A DNA stretch of 64,000 nucleotides from Stentor coeruleus (GCA_001970955.1 MPUH01000130.1:1-64000), one strand, 5' to 3'; numbered from the stretch's first letter, positions 21,859-32,523 are shown. Program-made: numbers and translations. The notes: a model not told the origin generated them from the sequence alone.

Positions 21859-22671
21859 ATGCAGCCGAAAATTGTTAAATACACTGACACAAGTTCAAAT
21901 TCTGTTTTTGAGGTACAGAAAAAGTGTGAAGTGTTGTCAACTTATAGCAAAAAACGTAAATTCTCTTTTAGCTCAGGAGCTTCTTCAGAGAGCGGGATAA
22001 TAAAAGAGAAAAACTGGGACAAGGCTAAAATGCGCCCATTCCATATCCTTGACTGCAACCTCCCAGAGCAGCCTCCTAAGAAAAAACATGAAGCTAGACC
22101 TTGTACTGCAAGAAAACCTGATATTGACAATGTGTGTAATCAGCCAAAACTTGCTTGGGATTTTGGCCCTAAGACCAAAAAAAGAGCAGAATGGCTTTTT
22201 GCCCTTGTCAAACCTGAGGATCACTATAATCCCAAAGCTCAGCCTAAGAAAATTCCTTTATCACTTGGAGCCGCACTTTTTAGAAATGCCCTTTCATCTA
22301 AAAATCAAGATAAAGTCAATGATTTAGAAGAAAAACCAAATGATTATCCTAAAGAAAAATTTGAAACAAATAATCATGAACCTATAGAAAATGAAGTTTT
22401 AGACTATCCTCAAGTTATAAATTCTGGGTTGAATCATGATATCCAAGTTGAAAAACCACAAAGCAAAGCATCAAGTAATAAAAATCAAATCCAAGAAAAT
22501 CCTCAAGTTCAAGTTAAAAAAGAAGATAAGAAAAAAGAAGCAATTGATAAAATGTTTAAAATGCCTCAAACAATAAACCCTTTATATTTATCAGAGTACA
22601 GAGGCCAGTATTTAGATTCAAACACTGCTCAGAATATTGCCAGTATCAAAAAAGAATATAACCTTAAATAG
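21859..22671 (+). CDS. Conserved-looking protein of unknown function
   Basis: A 270-residue protein from the first ATG at 21859; the frame is open upstream but contains no other ATG. It is basic, with many Lys, Pro, Asn and Gln. A compact segment at about residues 90-150 (contains KLAWDFGPKTKKRAEWLFAL) and a C-terminal segment (contains INPLYLSEYRGQYLD) are better ordered than the Glu/Lys/Asn-rich linker between them. Short ordered motifs on a disordered chain are seen in ciliary microtubule-associated proteins, but I do not recognise a family and assign no function. It ends with TAG. Confidence 0.65.
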   Translation: MQPKIVKYTDTSSNSVFEVQKKCEVLSTYSKKRKFSFSSGASSESGIIKEKNWDKAKMRPFHILDCNLPEQPPKKKHEARPCTARKPDIDNVCNQPKLAWDFGPKTKKRAEWLFALVKPEDHYNPKAQPKKIPLSLGAALFRNALSSKNQDKVNDLEEKPNDYPKEKFETNNHEPIENEVLDYPQVINSGLNHDIQVEKPQSKASSNKNQIQENPQVQVKKEDKKKEAIDKMFKMPQTINPLYLSEYRGQYLDSNTAQNIASIKKEYNLK

Positions 22672-22780
22672 AATAAAAAAATACACCAAAAGACTATCAT
22701 ATATTATCTTTAAATATTCAAAATTAATCCTAAACAATAAAGTAAATATAATTGAAAGATATATTAAAATACCTATAAGC

Positions 22781-24193
22781 CTATTTACGACCACGAGTTA
22801 CTACCTGATCTTTTTTCCTTAATATCGGCATATAATCCCTAGAGCGGGCATTTGGCGACTTCCTCGCTGAAGCTTGTTTAGCAGGCTTAACCGGAGACAT
22901 AACAAAAACAATCTCATCCTCATCTTCTTCTTCAGGAACCGTGTCAAGTTTTTTACATTTATCACAGCTTTCTTCAGTTTCTCTACTATAACTCTTCCAT
23001 TTATTCTTTTGTAACCATTCAACAAAACATAAAACCTTTGAATCTTGTTGGGTCATAAGTTCACCATTTTTCACATACAAATATAAAGTTTCATGATCAA
23101 TTTTATACAAATTCTCAGTAATTTTCACAACTGTTGCATTGATAGAAAGTAAATCTAAATGATTGTGTATTATTTGTGTTATATCAGTAAAATCTTCAGC
23201 AACAAGTTTTGTTGATTTTTCTTCTAAATTTTGTATGTATGATCTGAGTTTTGTATTATGGGCTTGAAAATCTTCCATACGTTCAAGGGCTTCAAAAAGA
23301 TTACTTTTATTTAGTTCAAGTTCAAATTTCAGGTCGCATAAGGTGATTTTTAGGTTTTGGATTTTTTCAGGACTTTCAAGATTTTCTTGGTATTTTGGTT
23401 GGGATTGTTGGAGTTTTATTGCCATGAGTTCTGCCTGGTATTGTATGGTTTCAGCTTTGATTCGCTTTTTTTCTAGTTCTTGGGCTTCTCGAGCTTTTTT
23501 AAGATTTTGGAGATGCTCTTCGTATTTTTTGCTTTTGCATTCCCATTCGGCGCGGCTTGTTTTTAAGGTTTCTTGGATGTAATTTTTTTCAATTTCGCAC
23601 TGTATGGTGTTGTTTTTATCAGCTAAAGTTTTTTTCAAACTTTGCAGTTCTTCTTCATAAGCTTCAGCAGTCTTACACATTTTTTGCATCACTGAAACCC
23701 TAGCAAGCTCACTTGAATTCATCTCCTCCCTTATCTGTTTAAGCCCGGTGTTTTTCCATTTTTCAATATCCAATTCGCTTTTCATAGCTCTATAAAGATC
23801 ATTTTCTCTATTATTCTCTCTTTCTTTTTGCGAAAAAGTTTGAATTTCCTCACAACTCTTTGCTGTAACTTTTATAAACCCACTTTCATTTTGGCATTCT
23901 TGAGATTGAATTGTCGGGATAATCAAACTTATCTTTACAGGTTCTGATTTTTCTAATATTAATGATATAGGAAACATAGCTGATCCTAAAGCATTTCCAT
24001 GTTCTAAATCCTTAGCAATAATCTGAACAATTTGAGTATTCGATGCTGGCAACGCGCTCGAAGCTGATTTTTTGAATTCCTTTGTAATGGTCACAGCATC
24101 GATCAAATTATTATCTGAATACACATACAATATAGCATCTCCACTATATAGTTCATGTGAGATTTGAAGTATTTCTAATTTGATGTCATTCAT
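22781..24193 (-). CDS. C2-like N-terminus plus coiled coil, function unknown
   Basis: A 470-residue protein. The first ~115 residues alternate in a beta-sandwich pattern resembling an NT-C2 or C2 domain (LEILQISHELYSGDAILYVY at the start). Residues of about 115-320 are a long coiled coil rich in Glu, Lys, Gln and Leu. After it comes a compact segment with CFVEWLQKNKW, then an acidic run (EEEDEDEIVFV) and a basic C-terminal tail (ending VVTRGRK). There is no catalytic motif. It lies 30 bases downstream of another coiled-coil gene on the same strand, which may reflect only tight packing. A structural role at basal bodies or cortex is a guess. Confidence 0.68.
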   Translation of the reverse strand: MNDIKLEILQISHELYSGDAILYVYSDNNLIDAVTITKEFKKSASSALPASNTQIVQIIAKDLEHGNALGSAMFPISLILEKSEPVKISLIIPTIQSQECQNESGFIKVTAKSCEEIQTFSQKERENNRENDLYRAMKSELDIEKWKNTGLKQIREEMNSSELARVSVMQKMCKTAEAYEEELQSLKKTLADKNNTIQCEIEKNYIQETLKTSRAEWECKSKKYEEHLQNLKKAREAQELEKKRIKAETIQYQAELMAIKLQQSQPKYQENLESPEKIQNLKITLCDLKFELELNKSNLFEALERMEDFQAHNTKLRSYIQNLEEKSTKLVAEDFTDITQIIHNHLDLLSINATVVKITENLYKIDHETLYLYVKNGELMTQQDSKVLCFVEWLQKNKWKSYSRETEESCDKCKKLDTVPEEEDEDEIVFVMSPVKPAKQASARKSPNARSRDYMPILRKKDQVVTRGRK

Positions 24194-24223
24194 TTAAATA
24201 TAAACTCATTATTCTAACTAAAC

Positions 24224-25276
24224 CTATTGATCGCTTTTTAGTGAAAGTGAATATTCTTTAGCTCTTTTCAATGTTGACTGGACGTTAAACTCTAAAGTCT
24301 CTTCCCTACCTTTTGAATCCATAACTTCTCCAAATGACTGATATTTATCATAGCTACCATAAGACCCATCACTAACTTTTTTCTTTATCCTAATAATCTC
24401 AGCTTTAACACGTTTTTTTTCTTCTTTAAGGTCGTTGATTTTATCTTGAGTCTCAATAAGATTTTGTTTTATGCTTATAACATTAGCATTAGCTGCTATT
24501 TTCTGACTCAGTCCTGTTAAGTAATTATCCGTTTGTTGCAGTTCGACTTCTTTTATTTCCAAATCTTTTATCCTTAATGTCAGATCTTCTAAGTCACGGT
24601 CTACTTGAAGTAACTCTTTTTTTATTTCAGATTCTGTCATTCCAAGCATTTTTTCAAAAGATGCTGCATCTGAATAATTAGTTTCATCAACTTCTTCCCA
24701 ATCTTTAAGTTCTTCTCTTAAGTCTTTATATGTAGTTTCAGCTTCTTTTAATTGTCTGGCCAGGATCATTTTTTCTCTTTCATATTGATGGATTTGATCT
24801 TCTATGTTATCCTGAGACCTTAAGGTTTCTTCTTGAGCTTCTAACGCAACATCTAGTTCTTCAAGGTTTTTAGTCATTTCTTCGATTTTTTTTTCATAAT
24901 CTATCTGTTCTTTTTTCAGTTCTTCGCGTTTTGTCAGGATTTCACGGATTTTGTTGGACTTTTCTTCAAGATCGGCTTGGATTTGAATAATTTTCTCTAT
25001 ACCGTCTTTAACTGTCGAGATAGTTTGAGGGTCTTTTTCTGGAACTATTGATAACCCAAGCATTTGATCTTTAAGCTGACTGAGTTCTCGTTCAAATTCA
25101 TTATGCATCGTGCGAAATTCGTGGAGGATGTTTTTTTCTTCTTCGCTACGGTCGCTGGTTCTTTGGTTTTTAAGTTTGTCTCTTTCTTTTTCAAGCAATG
25201 CATTTTCTGAACGGACTTGCTCGATTAGCTGCTGAATTTCTGCCATCGCAAGTGTCTTGGAACCTGAACAGCCCAT
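24224..25276 (-). CDS. MGCxGS-start coiled-coil protein
   Basis: A 350-residue protein starting MGCSGSKTLAMAEIQQ: Gly2, Cys3 and Ser6 make a strong dual-acylation signal. Almost the whole length (8-320) is predicted coiled coil rich in Glu, Lys, Leu, Asp and Gln, with a break near residues 195-205 (DETNYSDAASFEKML). The tail (about 310-350) has Ser/Tyr/Gly-rich DGSYGSYDKYQSFG. This is a membrane-anchored rod; ciliate cortical or epiplasmic scaffold proteins have this form. No specific homologue is recognised. It ends with TAG, with only 30 bases before the next gene on the same strand. Confidence 0.72.
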   Translation of the reverse strand: MGCSGSKTLAMAEIQQLIEQVRSENALLEKERDKLKNQRTSDRSEEEKNILHEFRTMHNEFERELSQLKDQMLGLSIVPEKDPQTISTVKDGIEKIIQIQADLEEKSNKIREILTKREELKKEQIDYEKKIEEMTKNLEELDVALEAQEETLRSQDNIEDQIHQYEREKMILARQLKEAETTYKDLREELKDWEEVDETNYSDAASFEKMLGMTESEIKKELLQVDRDLEDLTLRIKDLEIKEVELQQTDNYLTGLSQKIAANANVISIKQNLIETQDKINDLKEEKKRVKAEIIRIKKKVSDGSYGSYDKYQSFGEVMDSKGREETLEFNVQSTLKRAKEYSLSLKSDQ

Positions 25277-26275
25277 ATTTTATAAGTTAATTTTTGACTG
25301 GAAATATGATAGGCTAATATTTTAAATTTAATTTTGATGAAAAAGTTCCGATTCTTAGTTAGTTTGATAGTAAAAAATGTAAAAGTTAAAAATTTGTTAA
25401 TCGTTAGGAGGAGTTTGGATGATTTTTTTTTTAAGGTTTTAGGGTAAGAGAGGATTAGGTTTTTAATTTTAATGTTTAGAAATGAGGAGTTTGTTGAGTT
25501 GAAAAAAATTATGGGCTGGGCAGAGATTTAGGATTTTTTTGAAGGATTTTTTAGAGGATTATGGAGGTTTTAATTTTTGATGTTTTTGGAAGTGTTGATT
25601 GCTTTGTGAATTTTTTAATTGTTTAAAAGTTTTATATGGAGTTAGTAGAGTAATAATTATAGATGATTTTAAAAAGAAGTTTTTTTGTATGTAAATTTGG
25701 AATTTGTTATATTTTTATTAGGTAGAAAGTGAGGTAGGGTGTTATTATTAGTTTATTTATACTGTAATATTAAAGCATAGAAAATTATCCTTAAGTTTGA
25801 GTTGCTATGGGAATTATATAATAGAGATTTAATCTTGGAAAAGTGAAGAATTTTTAAACAGTTTTGTATTTTATGATTTAGCATTTAAATTACTTATAAT
25901 ACTAAAATGATTAGTTAAAATTCTATAAAGTCATTTGCAAATCTAAATCGATTAAGTTTTTATAGCATTTGCTTGTAAATATATTATAATATATACTATA
26001 TCAACATACAGTTTTTTATGAAATATTTATGAAATTTGCAAGGAAATTATTATAAATTCTAGCTAATGAATAAAAATTACAAAAATAGTCATGCTTTATT
26101 ATAAAAAGTTTATCACATAATCCCATATGATTAAATCTAAAAAATAATAATAAACCTGAAATGATATCAAAAAATCATATGTAATGAAGTTCTAAAAAGC
26201 CTTTAAAAAACTCATAAAAAAACTTCACATAATTTAGTTTGAAAGTTGTATTTAAAAATTAAGAACTATATGTTC
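25277..26275. other. Intergenic with strand-composition switch
   Basis: It lies between two reverse genes. The first ~480 bases are G/T-rich on the plus strand (5' flank of the 25276 gene), the middle is A/T only, and the last ~170 bases are C/A-richer (3' flank). No coding signal. Confidence 0.5.
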
Positions 26276-26662
26276 TTAGAAAAATTTCTTGGGCTTTTTT
26301 AGTATACCTTTTAAAGGTTTTGTCAAAGCAGGTTTTGCAGGCTGTGTAATCGTAACAGGTGTAGGATTAACTTGTATTAAAGCAACATCAATTTTTGGTT
26401 CTTCTGATTTCCTTGATTTTTTCCTTTTATCTTGCTTATCTACCTTCTCAGGTTTTTCAGGTTTTTTGATCTTTTTAACAGTTTTAGACAAGACAGGCTC
26501 TGGAATTTTATCTGATATAAAAGTTGACTCTTCTTGTTTTTCTAGTTCTGGAGGGGGTGAAACATGTTCTTCTACTTCAGCTTCGTTATTCTTAACTTCT
26601 TCAACTTCATCATCTTCTTTTTTATAGCAGCAGACTCTAAATAATTGAACGAATTTATTCAT
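26276..26662 (-). CDS. Small low-complexity Lys/Glu/Pro protein
   Basis: A 128-residue protein from ATG at 26662; the frame extends ten codons further upstream but only to a TTG. The N-terminus MNKFVQLFRVCCYKKED has a CC pair next to hydrophobic and basic residues, compatible with palmitoylation. After it come an acidic stretch, then Lys/Pro/Glu repeats (KKPEKPEKVDKQDKRKKS), and the end GILKKPKKFF. It is largely disordered, with no family recognised. Codon-like composition and the strongly C-poor antisense strand support a real gene, but only moderately. Confidence 0.5.
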   Translation of the reverse strand: MNKFVQLFRVCCYKKEDDEVEEVKNNEAEVEEHVSPPPELEKQEESTFISDKIPEPVLSKTVKKIKKPEKPEKVDKQDKRKKSRKSEEPKIDVALIQVNPTPVTITQPAKPALTKPLKGILKKPKKFF

Positions 26663-27469
26663 TTTATACAGTTTCCTACATAATTCATACAATAATTAAA
26701 CTGTTATAGTTATAAAAGAAAACAAGAATTAGGTTATTAGATAAGATTATATAAAAATAATAAGGCTTGGTATTTGGAAGTGACGCTATAAGGTTTTTTT
26801 AGGATATGACGATTTTGATTTTTAAAAAAGGTAGTGAAAAAATATTAAAATTTTGATGTTAAAATATTTGTTGAGATTATGATTCATGTAAAAAAAAATT
26901 TGAGGATTTGTGAGGAAGTTTATGAGGATTAGGTTTTATATAATTTAAAATTGTAAAAAGTTTTTCTGATTAAAAGGCTTTGAAAAAACTAAAATATATT
27001 GAAATCTTTATTAAAAATAGACTTGGAGCGTGGGGCTTGTAGAATTATTAGTCTGATTTCACTATTATAAACTAACACATAAAAATTAAATATTTTTTAC
27101 ACATGTTTGAAAAGTTTATCTTTTATTTTACACCCAAGCTGTTCTTATTCCCTTTAATTATAAAATTTTTCTAACAATTATAGCAACCAAAAATACAATA
27201 AAATTATTCTTAATAATATAGCCCATATATCTTCATTCACAACTAATCTTATCAATCAACCTAAACCTTAAAAACTCATAAATCATCCACCCAAAACAAA
27301 TAAATTCTACAATATTCCAACCCTCTAAAATCCTATCCTTAACCCCTCACAACTATTAAACAAACAAAAACTCCTTCTCTATCCATTACCTTCTAACCCC
27401 CAACATCATAACTCTGCATATATAATCTTAATCCAAAATCCCGAAATTTCAAAGTAATTTTAAGTATTT
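26663..27469. other. Intergenic with sharp strand-composition switch
   Basis: Up to about 27050 the plus strand is G/T-rich (5' flank of the reverse gene at 26662). From about 27100 to 27469 it is strongly C/A-rich (3' flank of the reverse gene ending at 27470). No coding signal. Confidence 0.5.
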
Positions 27470-28186
27470 TTAACTATCTAAAAGCAGTTCATCACTATCA
27501 ATAATCTCACAGTTCTGCATCCACCTATAGCTTTTTTCCCCTCCATCAAACCTCATTGTGTAAAATTTGAAAAAGTTCGAATGTGCAACTAAAGCAATAT
27601 TCCCATAACTCGAATATCTATTCCATATATCCTTTGAAGCTTTAGCACGTTTCAACATATCCCCAGCAGTCTCTATTTTCTCAGGTACCATCATTTGCAT
27701 TTCTTCAAGTAATTTCATAGGCACTTCTTCAATTGCTAATTTGCTTAATTCTTCAGTCTTAGAGTTTTTTACAATATCAAACAAAAAATACTCAGAACCA
27801 AACAGACTCCAATCAAATTTAGTAAATTGAGGATATGGATTTCCTGTCCATAACGAAACATCAGGAGCGTTTTTAAGTTTTTCAGCTAGTTGAGGATGTA
27901 CGATGATTTTAGGTTGATCTGGATGATTTTCAAATAAAATCTGAGCAGTTCTTAAAGCTCGACGTAAAGGTGAGACAAAGACAATTTTTACCCTTAAAGC
28001 ATGAGCTGCAGGAATCGCTAACTGAGCTTGTCTTTCACCAAAATCAGAAAGTTCTACGTCAATGTACTGAGGCTGCCACTTCAAATTTACTATTTGAGAT
28101 TTTTTCCCTGAGTTTTCTAGTTCAGAACTAGCTTGATTGTACCTGCTTTGAGCGTGTCTGATTAAATAAATTTTCCCACGCTCCAT
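27470..28186 (-). CDS. Histidine phosphatase (phosphoglycerate-mutase-like), branch 1
   Basis: A 238-residue protein. The catalytic motif LIRHAQSRYN is at residues 8-17, with the phospho-accepting His at 11. FVSPLRRALRTAQILF supplies the second phosphate-binding Arg. The acid/base region lies in LAEKLKNAPD, and the second catalytic His is in VAHSNFFKFY. All core residues are present. The length fits a monomeric dPGM-like or SixA/TFIIIC-like phosphatase rather than glycolytic PGM. Substrate is unknown; the family includes sugar-phosphate and phosphoprotein phosphatases. Confidence 0.86.
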   Translation of the reverse strand: MERGKIYLIRHAQSRYNQASSELENSGKKSQIVNLKWQPQYIDVELSDFGERQAQLAIPAAHALRVKIVFVSPLRRALRTAQILFENHPDQPKIIVHPQLAEKLKNAPDVSLWTGNPYPQFTKFDWSLFGSEYFLFDIVKNSKTEELSKLAIEEVPMKLLEEMQMMVPEKIETAGDMLKRAKASKDIWNRYSSYGNIALVAHSNFFKFYTMRFDGGEKSYRWMQNCEIIDSDELLLDS

Positions 28187-28257
28187 TTTGTATAGAAGGG
28201 TTACTAGTTTTTTTGATTTAAGTTAGGGTAAAAGAGTTTTAATAAATAAGCTTTTTG

Positions 28258-29469
28258 CTAGTCTCGGTCTGTGGCGAATTCTGTTGCTAGAATTGCTTTG
28301 TTTTCATGTTTGCTGATTTTTAGCACGCTTTTGATTTTCATACGGCATATATGACAATCTTTTTCTTCCTTAAGTAATTTTACAGCACATTCGTAGCATA
28401 TTCCTGAATGCCCACATGGGGTAATCATCCCATCACAATCGTTGCCATAACAAATAATGCAATCTTTTATAGAATTCAAACTACTATTTTTAGCTTGGTC
28501 TTCTTCTTCAGGCTTGGTTTGCTTTTGTTTGGCTATTTTATAAAAAGTTGACGATATTTTCGATATAAACAATGATATATGCGTACTATGAAGATTCTTC
28601 TGACTTTGAACTTGGTTGTTTGACCCTGTGATGAACATGAATATGTTAAAAATCCATTCTCTAAATAATTTTTACGATAACCTAATAAACATAAACAGAA
28701 TCGATAAAGACATTAAAACCAAAAAGCTTCCGAAAATTATGCAAACTTTAACTAGAAATCGCACATCTTTTTCGTCGTAATAATTAGAAAATCCAGTCAA
28801 AAAAATACTGAATGTTAAACAAATACCAAAAATATTTCCAAAAAGGCACAAAGGGCATAAAATATGAATCCGGTCTCTAAGCCAAAGTATAATTAAAATA
28901 ACTATATATAAAAAAGAAGCTACAGATACAATTGCTGTTAATAACCATAAAGGCCATATCAAAAAAATACAAGGCCAGTTTATAACATCTTCAAGTCTTA
29001 AAGATAAGCAAATAAAAGATACAGTACAGCACCATTGGAACATTATTTTGAAAATATGGACGAAAACAGCATAATTTGAAGGGTTTTTATATGAGATTAA
29101 AGCTAACATAAGGCTGGATATGTAAAGAGGAATCCCAGCGAAGATTAATTTTACATAGTTGAAGTAGCAAAAGATTAGAAAAATGATGAAAAGGATTTCT
29201 AAAATAGAGTTGGCAAAGATGAGGTATTGAAAACGATAGATTTTTAGTAGTTTGCCGGTTTTATATATACCGATAAGATTTTGGAAGAGTATTAGGCCAA
29301 GAGGTCCGGCAAGGGTATAATCGAATAAGCACCATAGGATTAAGTAAAAAGTGCATATAGAATAGATTATACCTGAATTAAACACATTTCTCATTGAATG
29401 TTTGATCCAAATTAGATTAGTGTCTATTTGTTCACTTTCCATATATTTATTAAATATAACCATTTGCAT
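28258..29469 (-). CDS. Multi-span membrane RING-finger E3 ligase candidate, one 15-nt intron
   Basis: Two adjacent frames join into one 398-residue protein when GTAAAAATTATTTAG (28661-28675) is removed: FIRLS continues as EWIFNIFMFITG. The first ~265 residues hold about seven or eight hydrophobic spans, starting YSICTFYLILWCLFDYTLAG, and resemble the TMEM185/FAM11-type membrane domain. The C-terminus has a C3HC4 RING: CIICYGNDCDGMITPCGHSGICYECAVKLL followed by CHIC. The whole is therefore a membrane-anchored ubiquitin ligase facing the cytosol. Treating them as two genes would give a membrane protein with no stop context and a RING protein with no natural start. It ends with TAG. Confidence 0.85.
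28661..28675 (-). other. 15-nt intron in membrane RING gene
   Basis: GTAAAAATTATTTAG on the minus strand, phase 2. It contains the in-frame TAA that ends the first frame. It has A at position 10. Confidence 0.85.
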
Positions 29470-29833
29470 AATCTGTTAGAAATTATATGGAAAATTATCT
29501 ATTATTTTATAAGAAAAATAAATAGCATATTATTTAAATAGTGCTTACAGCTTTTTATATCTTTTCGGTATAAAAAATATGTTTTCTCCAAATTTCTTTG
29601 CGTTTTATACACAAAGTATGCATAAAACAATATTTTCGATTTGGAAGCGAAATTTTTATAAAGTTTTATCATTATTGATATTTTTTCATTAAAAACTATA
29701 AACCAATAAATCCTCAGTCCTTACCCAAAAAACCTTTAACCTAACTTTAAGCTAAAATCCTTAACTATCTTATAAGATAATTTAAAATTCTCATCTTAAC
29801 TCACTAAGAAAATTAAGCCATATACTAATAAAA
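29470..29833. other. Divergent intergenic region
   Basis: Short shared promoter region between the membrane RING gene and the ankyrin gene. The last ~140 bases are C/A-rich on the plus strand. No other feature seen. Confidence 0.5.
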
Positions 29834-31282
29834 ATGCTTCTAGCAGCATGTGAGCAAGGGGACATTGAGCAAATACAAAACATAATATCCTCCGAGCCTT
29901 TAGAAGCAAGAAATTCTCAAGGTTGTACCGGATTTTTTATAGCAGCAAAAAGCGGTCATCTCCAATCATTAGAGATTTTAGCTAAAGCCGGGGCTAATAT
30001 CAACACAACAAATGATGTAATTTTTAATCAGTAGGCAGGGCAAACACCTTTGTTTTTAGCATGTTGGACGAATAAAGAACCTGTAGTAAAAAAACTTCTT
30101 GATTTAAAATGTGATGTAAATGCGGCTGATAGACGAGGATGGACACCTTTAACTATAGCTGTTTACCAGAATTATGAGAATATCGTAAATTTACTTATAT
30201 CTCATGGTTGTGATATTGAGAAAAAAGATTGTGTAAGGGTTATTTAGTTTAATAAACAAGCTATAGACAGAGCAAAAACCATAAAAATGATTGAACTTTT
30301 AAAAGGAGCTATTTCGAAAAATAGAAAAGCTCGTTCGAAGTCAACACCAAGATCAGCAAGAGTTACTCCTAATGTTACACCAACTACTACACCTAGGACG
30401 GATAATAATTCAAATATCCCAAGATGTAATTCTTTTGAAAACAGATCGGCTACACCACAGTCATCGATTAGAACAGTGAATTCTCCGAAATCCTTTAGTG
30501 TGAATTATAGAAAGACCATAAGGGATAAAGTAGATAAAAAAATCAAAGACCGGTTCATTAATGACAAAGCATTTTTATTCACCAATGCAGAAACTGTATT
30601 TAAAGACACTTTATCAGAAGAACTAAGCTTAAAAAGTGATGAAATAAGTGTTGGAATCAATGACTTAATCGAAAGCAAAATCAAAGATATAAACCTCAAA
30701 CTAAAAGATTACATGAAGAAATCAATAGAAACTATAAAAAAAATCCCTGCAGCAATGACAGGAATAAAACCTCCCCAAGAGCCTTCTCCACGTCTAGAAA
30801 AAGCATCAAAATCCTGTATAGAACTAAAAGATACTCGTGATTTTAAAGATTCAAAAGATTATTCAACATACCCATCTGCCCGTGAAGAAAAATCAGTTGG
30901 GCTTATTGAGCTTATGCTTGATAATTACTCAACAATCCAAAACAAAGTTTCTGATAATATAGAAAAAAACATAGAAGAATTGACTATAAAAGAAATCGAT
31001 AAAATATTCCAGCCTATAAAAAATGAGATTATGAAAGGAATACAAACATCTCTTGATTCTATGTTTGCAAAAACTCAAACTTTTTGTAAAAATGGGATTA
31101 GGGTTATGGTTGCTAGTCCTACAAGATCAGAAAGAATGGTAAAAGGAAATCAGAAAAATTCTTTTATTGCCCAGTCTGCAAGAAGTAGTAGGTCAGTACC
31201 TAAGAGTCAGGGTGCACCTCAAGTTGATGTTTCTATGACATTGCAAGAGTATTTGAAAGCAGCTGAAAATAGTAAAAAATAA
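29834..31282 (+). CDS. Ankyrin-repeat protein with 18-nt and 15-nt introns
   Basis: Join 29834-30016, 30035-30232 and 30248-31282 gives 471 residues. The N-terminal ~130 residues are ankyrin repeats, for example GCTGFFIAAKSGHLQSLEIL and GWTPLTIAVYQNYENIVNLL. The repeat GANINTTNDAGQTPLFLACW is only formed when the first intron is removed. The rest is a Ser/Arg/Thr/Pro-rich disordered segment (about 150-220), then helical stretches and a Ser/Arg-rich tail. There is no catalytic domain. Ankyrin proteins of this form are adaptor or targeting factors. The two introns carry in-frame TAG stops, so splicing is obligatory. Confidence 0.82.
30017..30034 (+). other. 18-nt intron with tandem CAG/TAG acceptor
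   Basis: GTAATTTTTAATCAGTAG. Its first 15 bases look like a standard 15-nt intron ending CAG, but splicing there would leave an in-frame TAG. Using the TAG acceptor three bases on keeps the ankyrin repeat intact. It has A at position 10. Confidence 0.75.
30233..30247 (+). other. 15-nt intron in ankyrin gene
   Basis: GTAAGGGTTATTTAG, phase 0, ending in an in-frame TAG. Removal joins EKKDC to FNKQAIDRAK. It has A at position 10. Confidence 0.85.
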
Positions 31283-31497
31283 AATATTTATAATTAAAAT
31301 ATGCTTTTTTTGAAGAGTTTGATTTTTTAGGTATTAAATTTAGGGAAAAAACGTAATTTTTATAGTAATTTAGTTAGGGTTTATGCTTTTACATATAAAA
31401 ACTCAAAATAATAAAATTTTATAAAACCTAAACTTCTCAGTAGCATCCTACAAAGCTAACCCTTCTGTAAAAAATTATAAAATCATCTTATCTTAAA

Positions 31498-32499
31498 TTA
31501 ATTCTTCACAGCGATTTTTTTCTCTTCCCCCGTGTGTAGTATTTTCTCACAAGTTTTAACCATTTTGTCAAACGTATTAATTAAAACCTTATAATTCAAG
31601 TCAATAACTTCTTTCTTCCTATGTGCATCTTCTTTTATAACACATACAGCGGCAAGTAAATGCCCAAAATATCTCATATACAAATGAAACCCATTATCAA
31701 AATGCATAATCGAACAAGACTCATCATCAAAAGCTTCTTCAAAAGCCTCTTCATTTTTTAACCTAAATTATAATTACCCATATAGCATAGATAATTCTAT
31801 AGCAACATCAATAGCATCACAACATAATTCATAACTAAACAAATCAATAGGCCTTGAATCTGTACATAAAAAAAGTTTACTAACCACATCAATAATATAA
31901 ACTTTATCAATCATCGAATTACTGGCAAAATTATCCAACAAATTCTGTGTTAATGGCAGCAATGGATGACATTTTTGTAATATTTTCGATAATTCTACAT
32001 GTAAACTTAAATCCATGATACTAGTCAAATGGATTTCAGCAGGAGGGACATTACGTTCATTGTTGTTAAGTTTTATAAGCTCAGAAATTTCGTTTAAAAT
32101 CAACATTTTAGACTCATCTGAAGAAAAAACTTCCCCATCAAATTTGTGTAAGAGTAATTCAAAAATACAAAAAGGGTTCATTTCATATATTTCGCTTTGT
32201 AAAGTGAGAAATTTCTCTATTGTTGTATTATAAGGTTCATCTTTAACATCAAGAACATAAATCATAAAATTCGCGTTTTGTAAATGTTTTCTTTCTAAAG
32301 AGTTCATTTGAGAAATTTCAAAGTTCCCTGGGAAATCCAAAAAACAACAGCGGGTAAAAAAGTTGTTGTTAACATGGAATTCTTCTATATGGGCAGTGCT
32401 TTCGAGAAATAAAGTCTCGCTGGCAGTGAGTTTTTGTAAGACAACTTTAAGTATTGAAGATTTTCCTGACCTTTTATTACCCAAGACGACTATATTCAT
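31498..32499 (-). CDS. RRAGC: RagC/D-type GTPase (Gtr2), one 15-nt intron
   Basis: Spliced protein of 328 residues. The first frame begins with TTG upstream; I chose the ATG at 32499 (MNIVVLGNKRSGKSS). Removing GTAATTATAATTTAG (31763-31777) joins SMLYG to LKNEEAFEEAFDD and on to a C-terminal roadblock-like part. Rag features: P-loop GNKRSGKSS, ETLFLEST in switch I, LDFPGNFE, guanine-specificity HKFD, HLTSIMDLSLH, and the diagnostic SYELCCDAIDVAIELSMLYG. The tail block (contains HLLAAVCVIKEDAHRKKEVID) matches RagC. RagC/D pairs with RagA/B on the lysosome to recruit TORC1 when amino acids are plentiful. No RagA/B gene is in this window. Confidence 0.9.
31763..31777 (-). other. 15-nt intron in RagC/D gene
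   Basis: GTAATTATAATTTAG on the minus strand, phase 2. It removes the in-frame TAA just after the Gly codon. It has A at position 10. Confidence 0.87.
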
Positions 32500-32523
32500 A
32501 TTTATATGCAAAAAGTTACTTGA

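Noticed and set aside
24193-24224. Operon of the two coiled-coil genes
   Set aside because: A 30-base gap on the same strand is common in this tightly packed genome and gives no evidence of co-transcription.
29834-30247. TAG read as an amino acid in the ankyrin gene
   Set aside because: TAG ends eleven other genes here, and both TAGs fall inside GT-AG segments whose removal gives clean ankyrin repeats.
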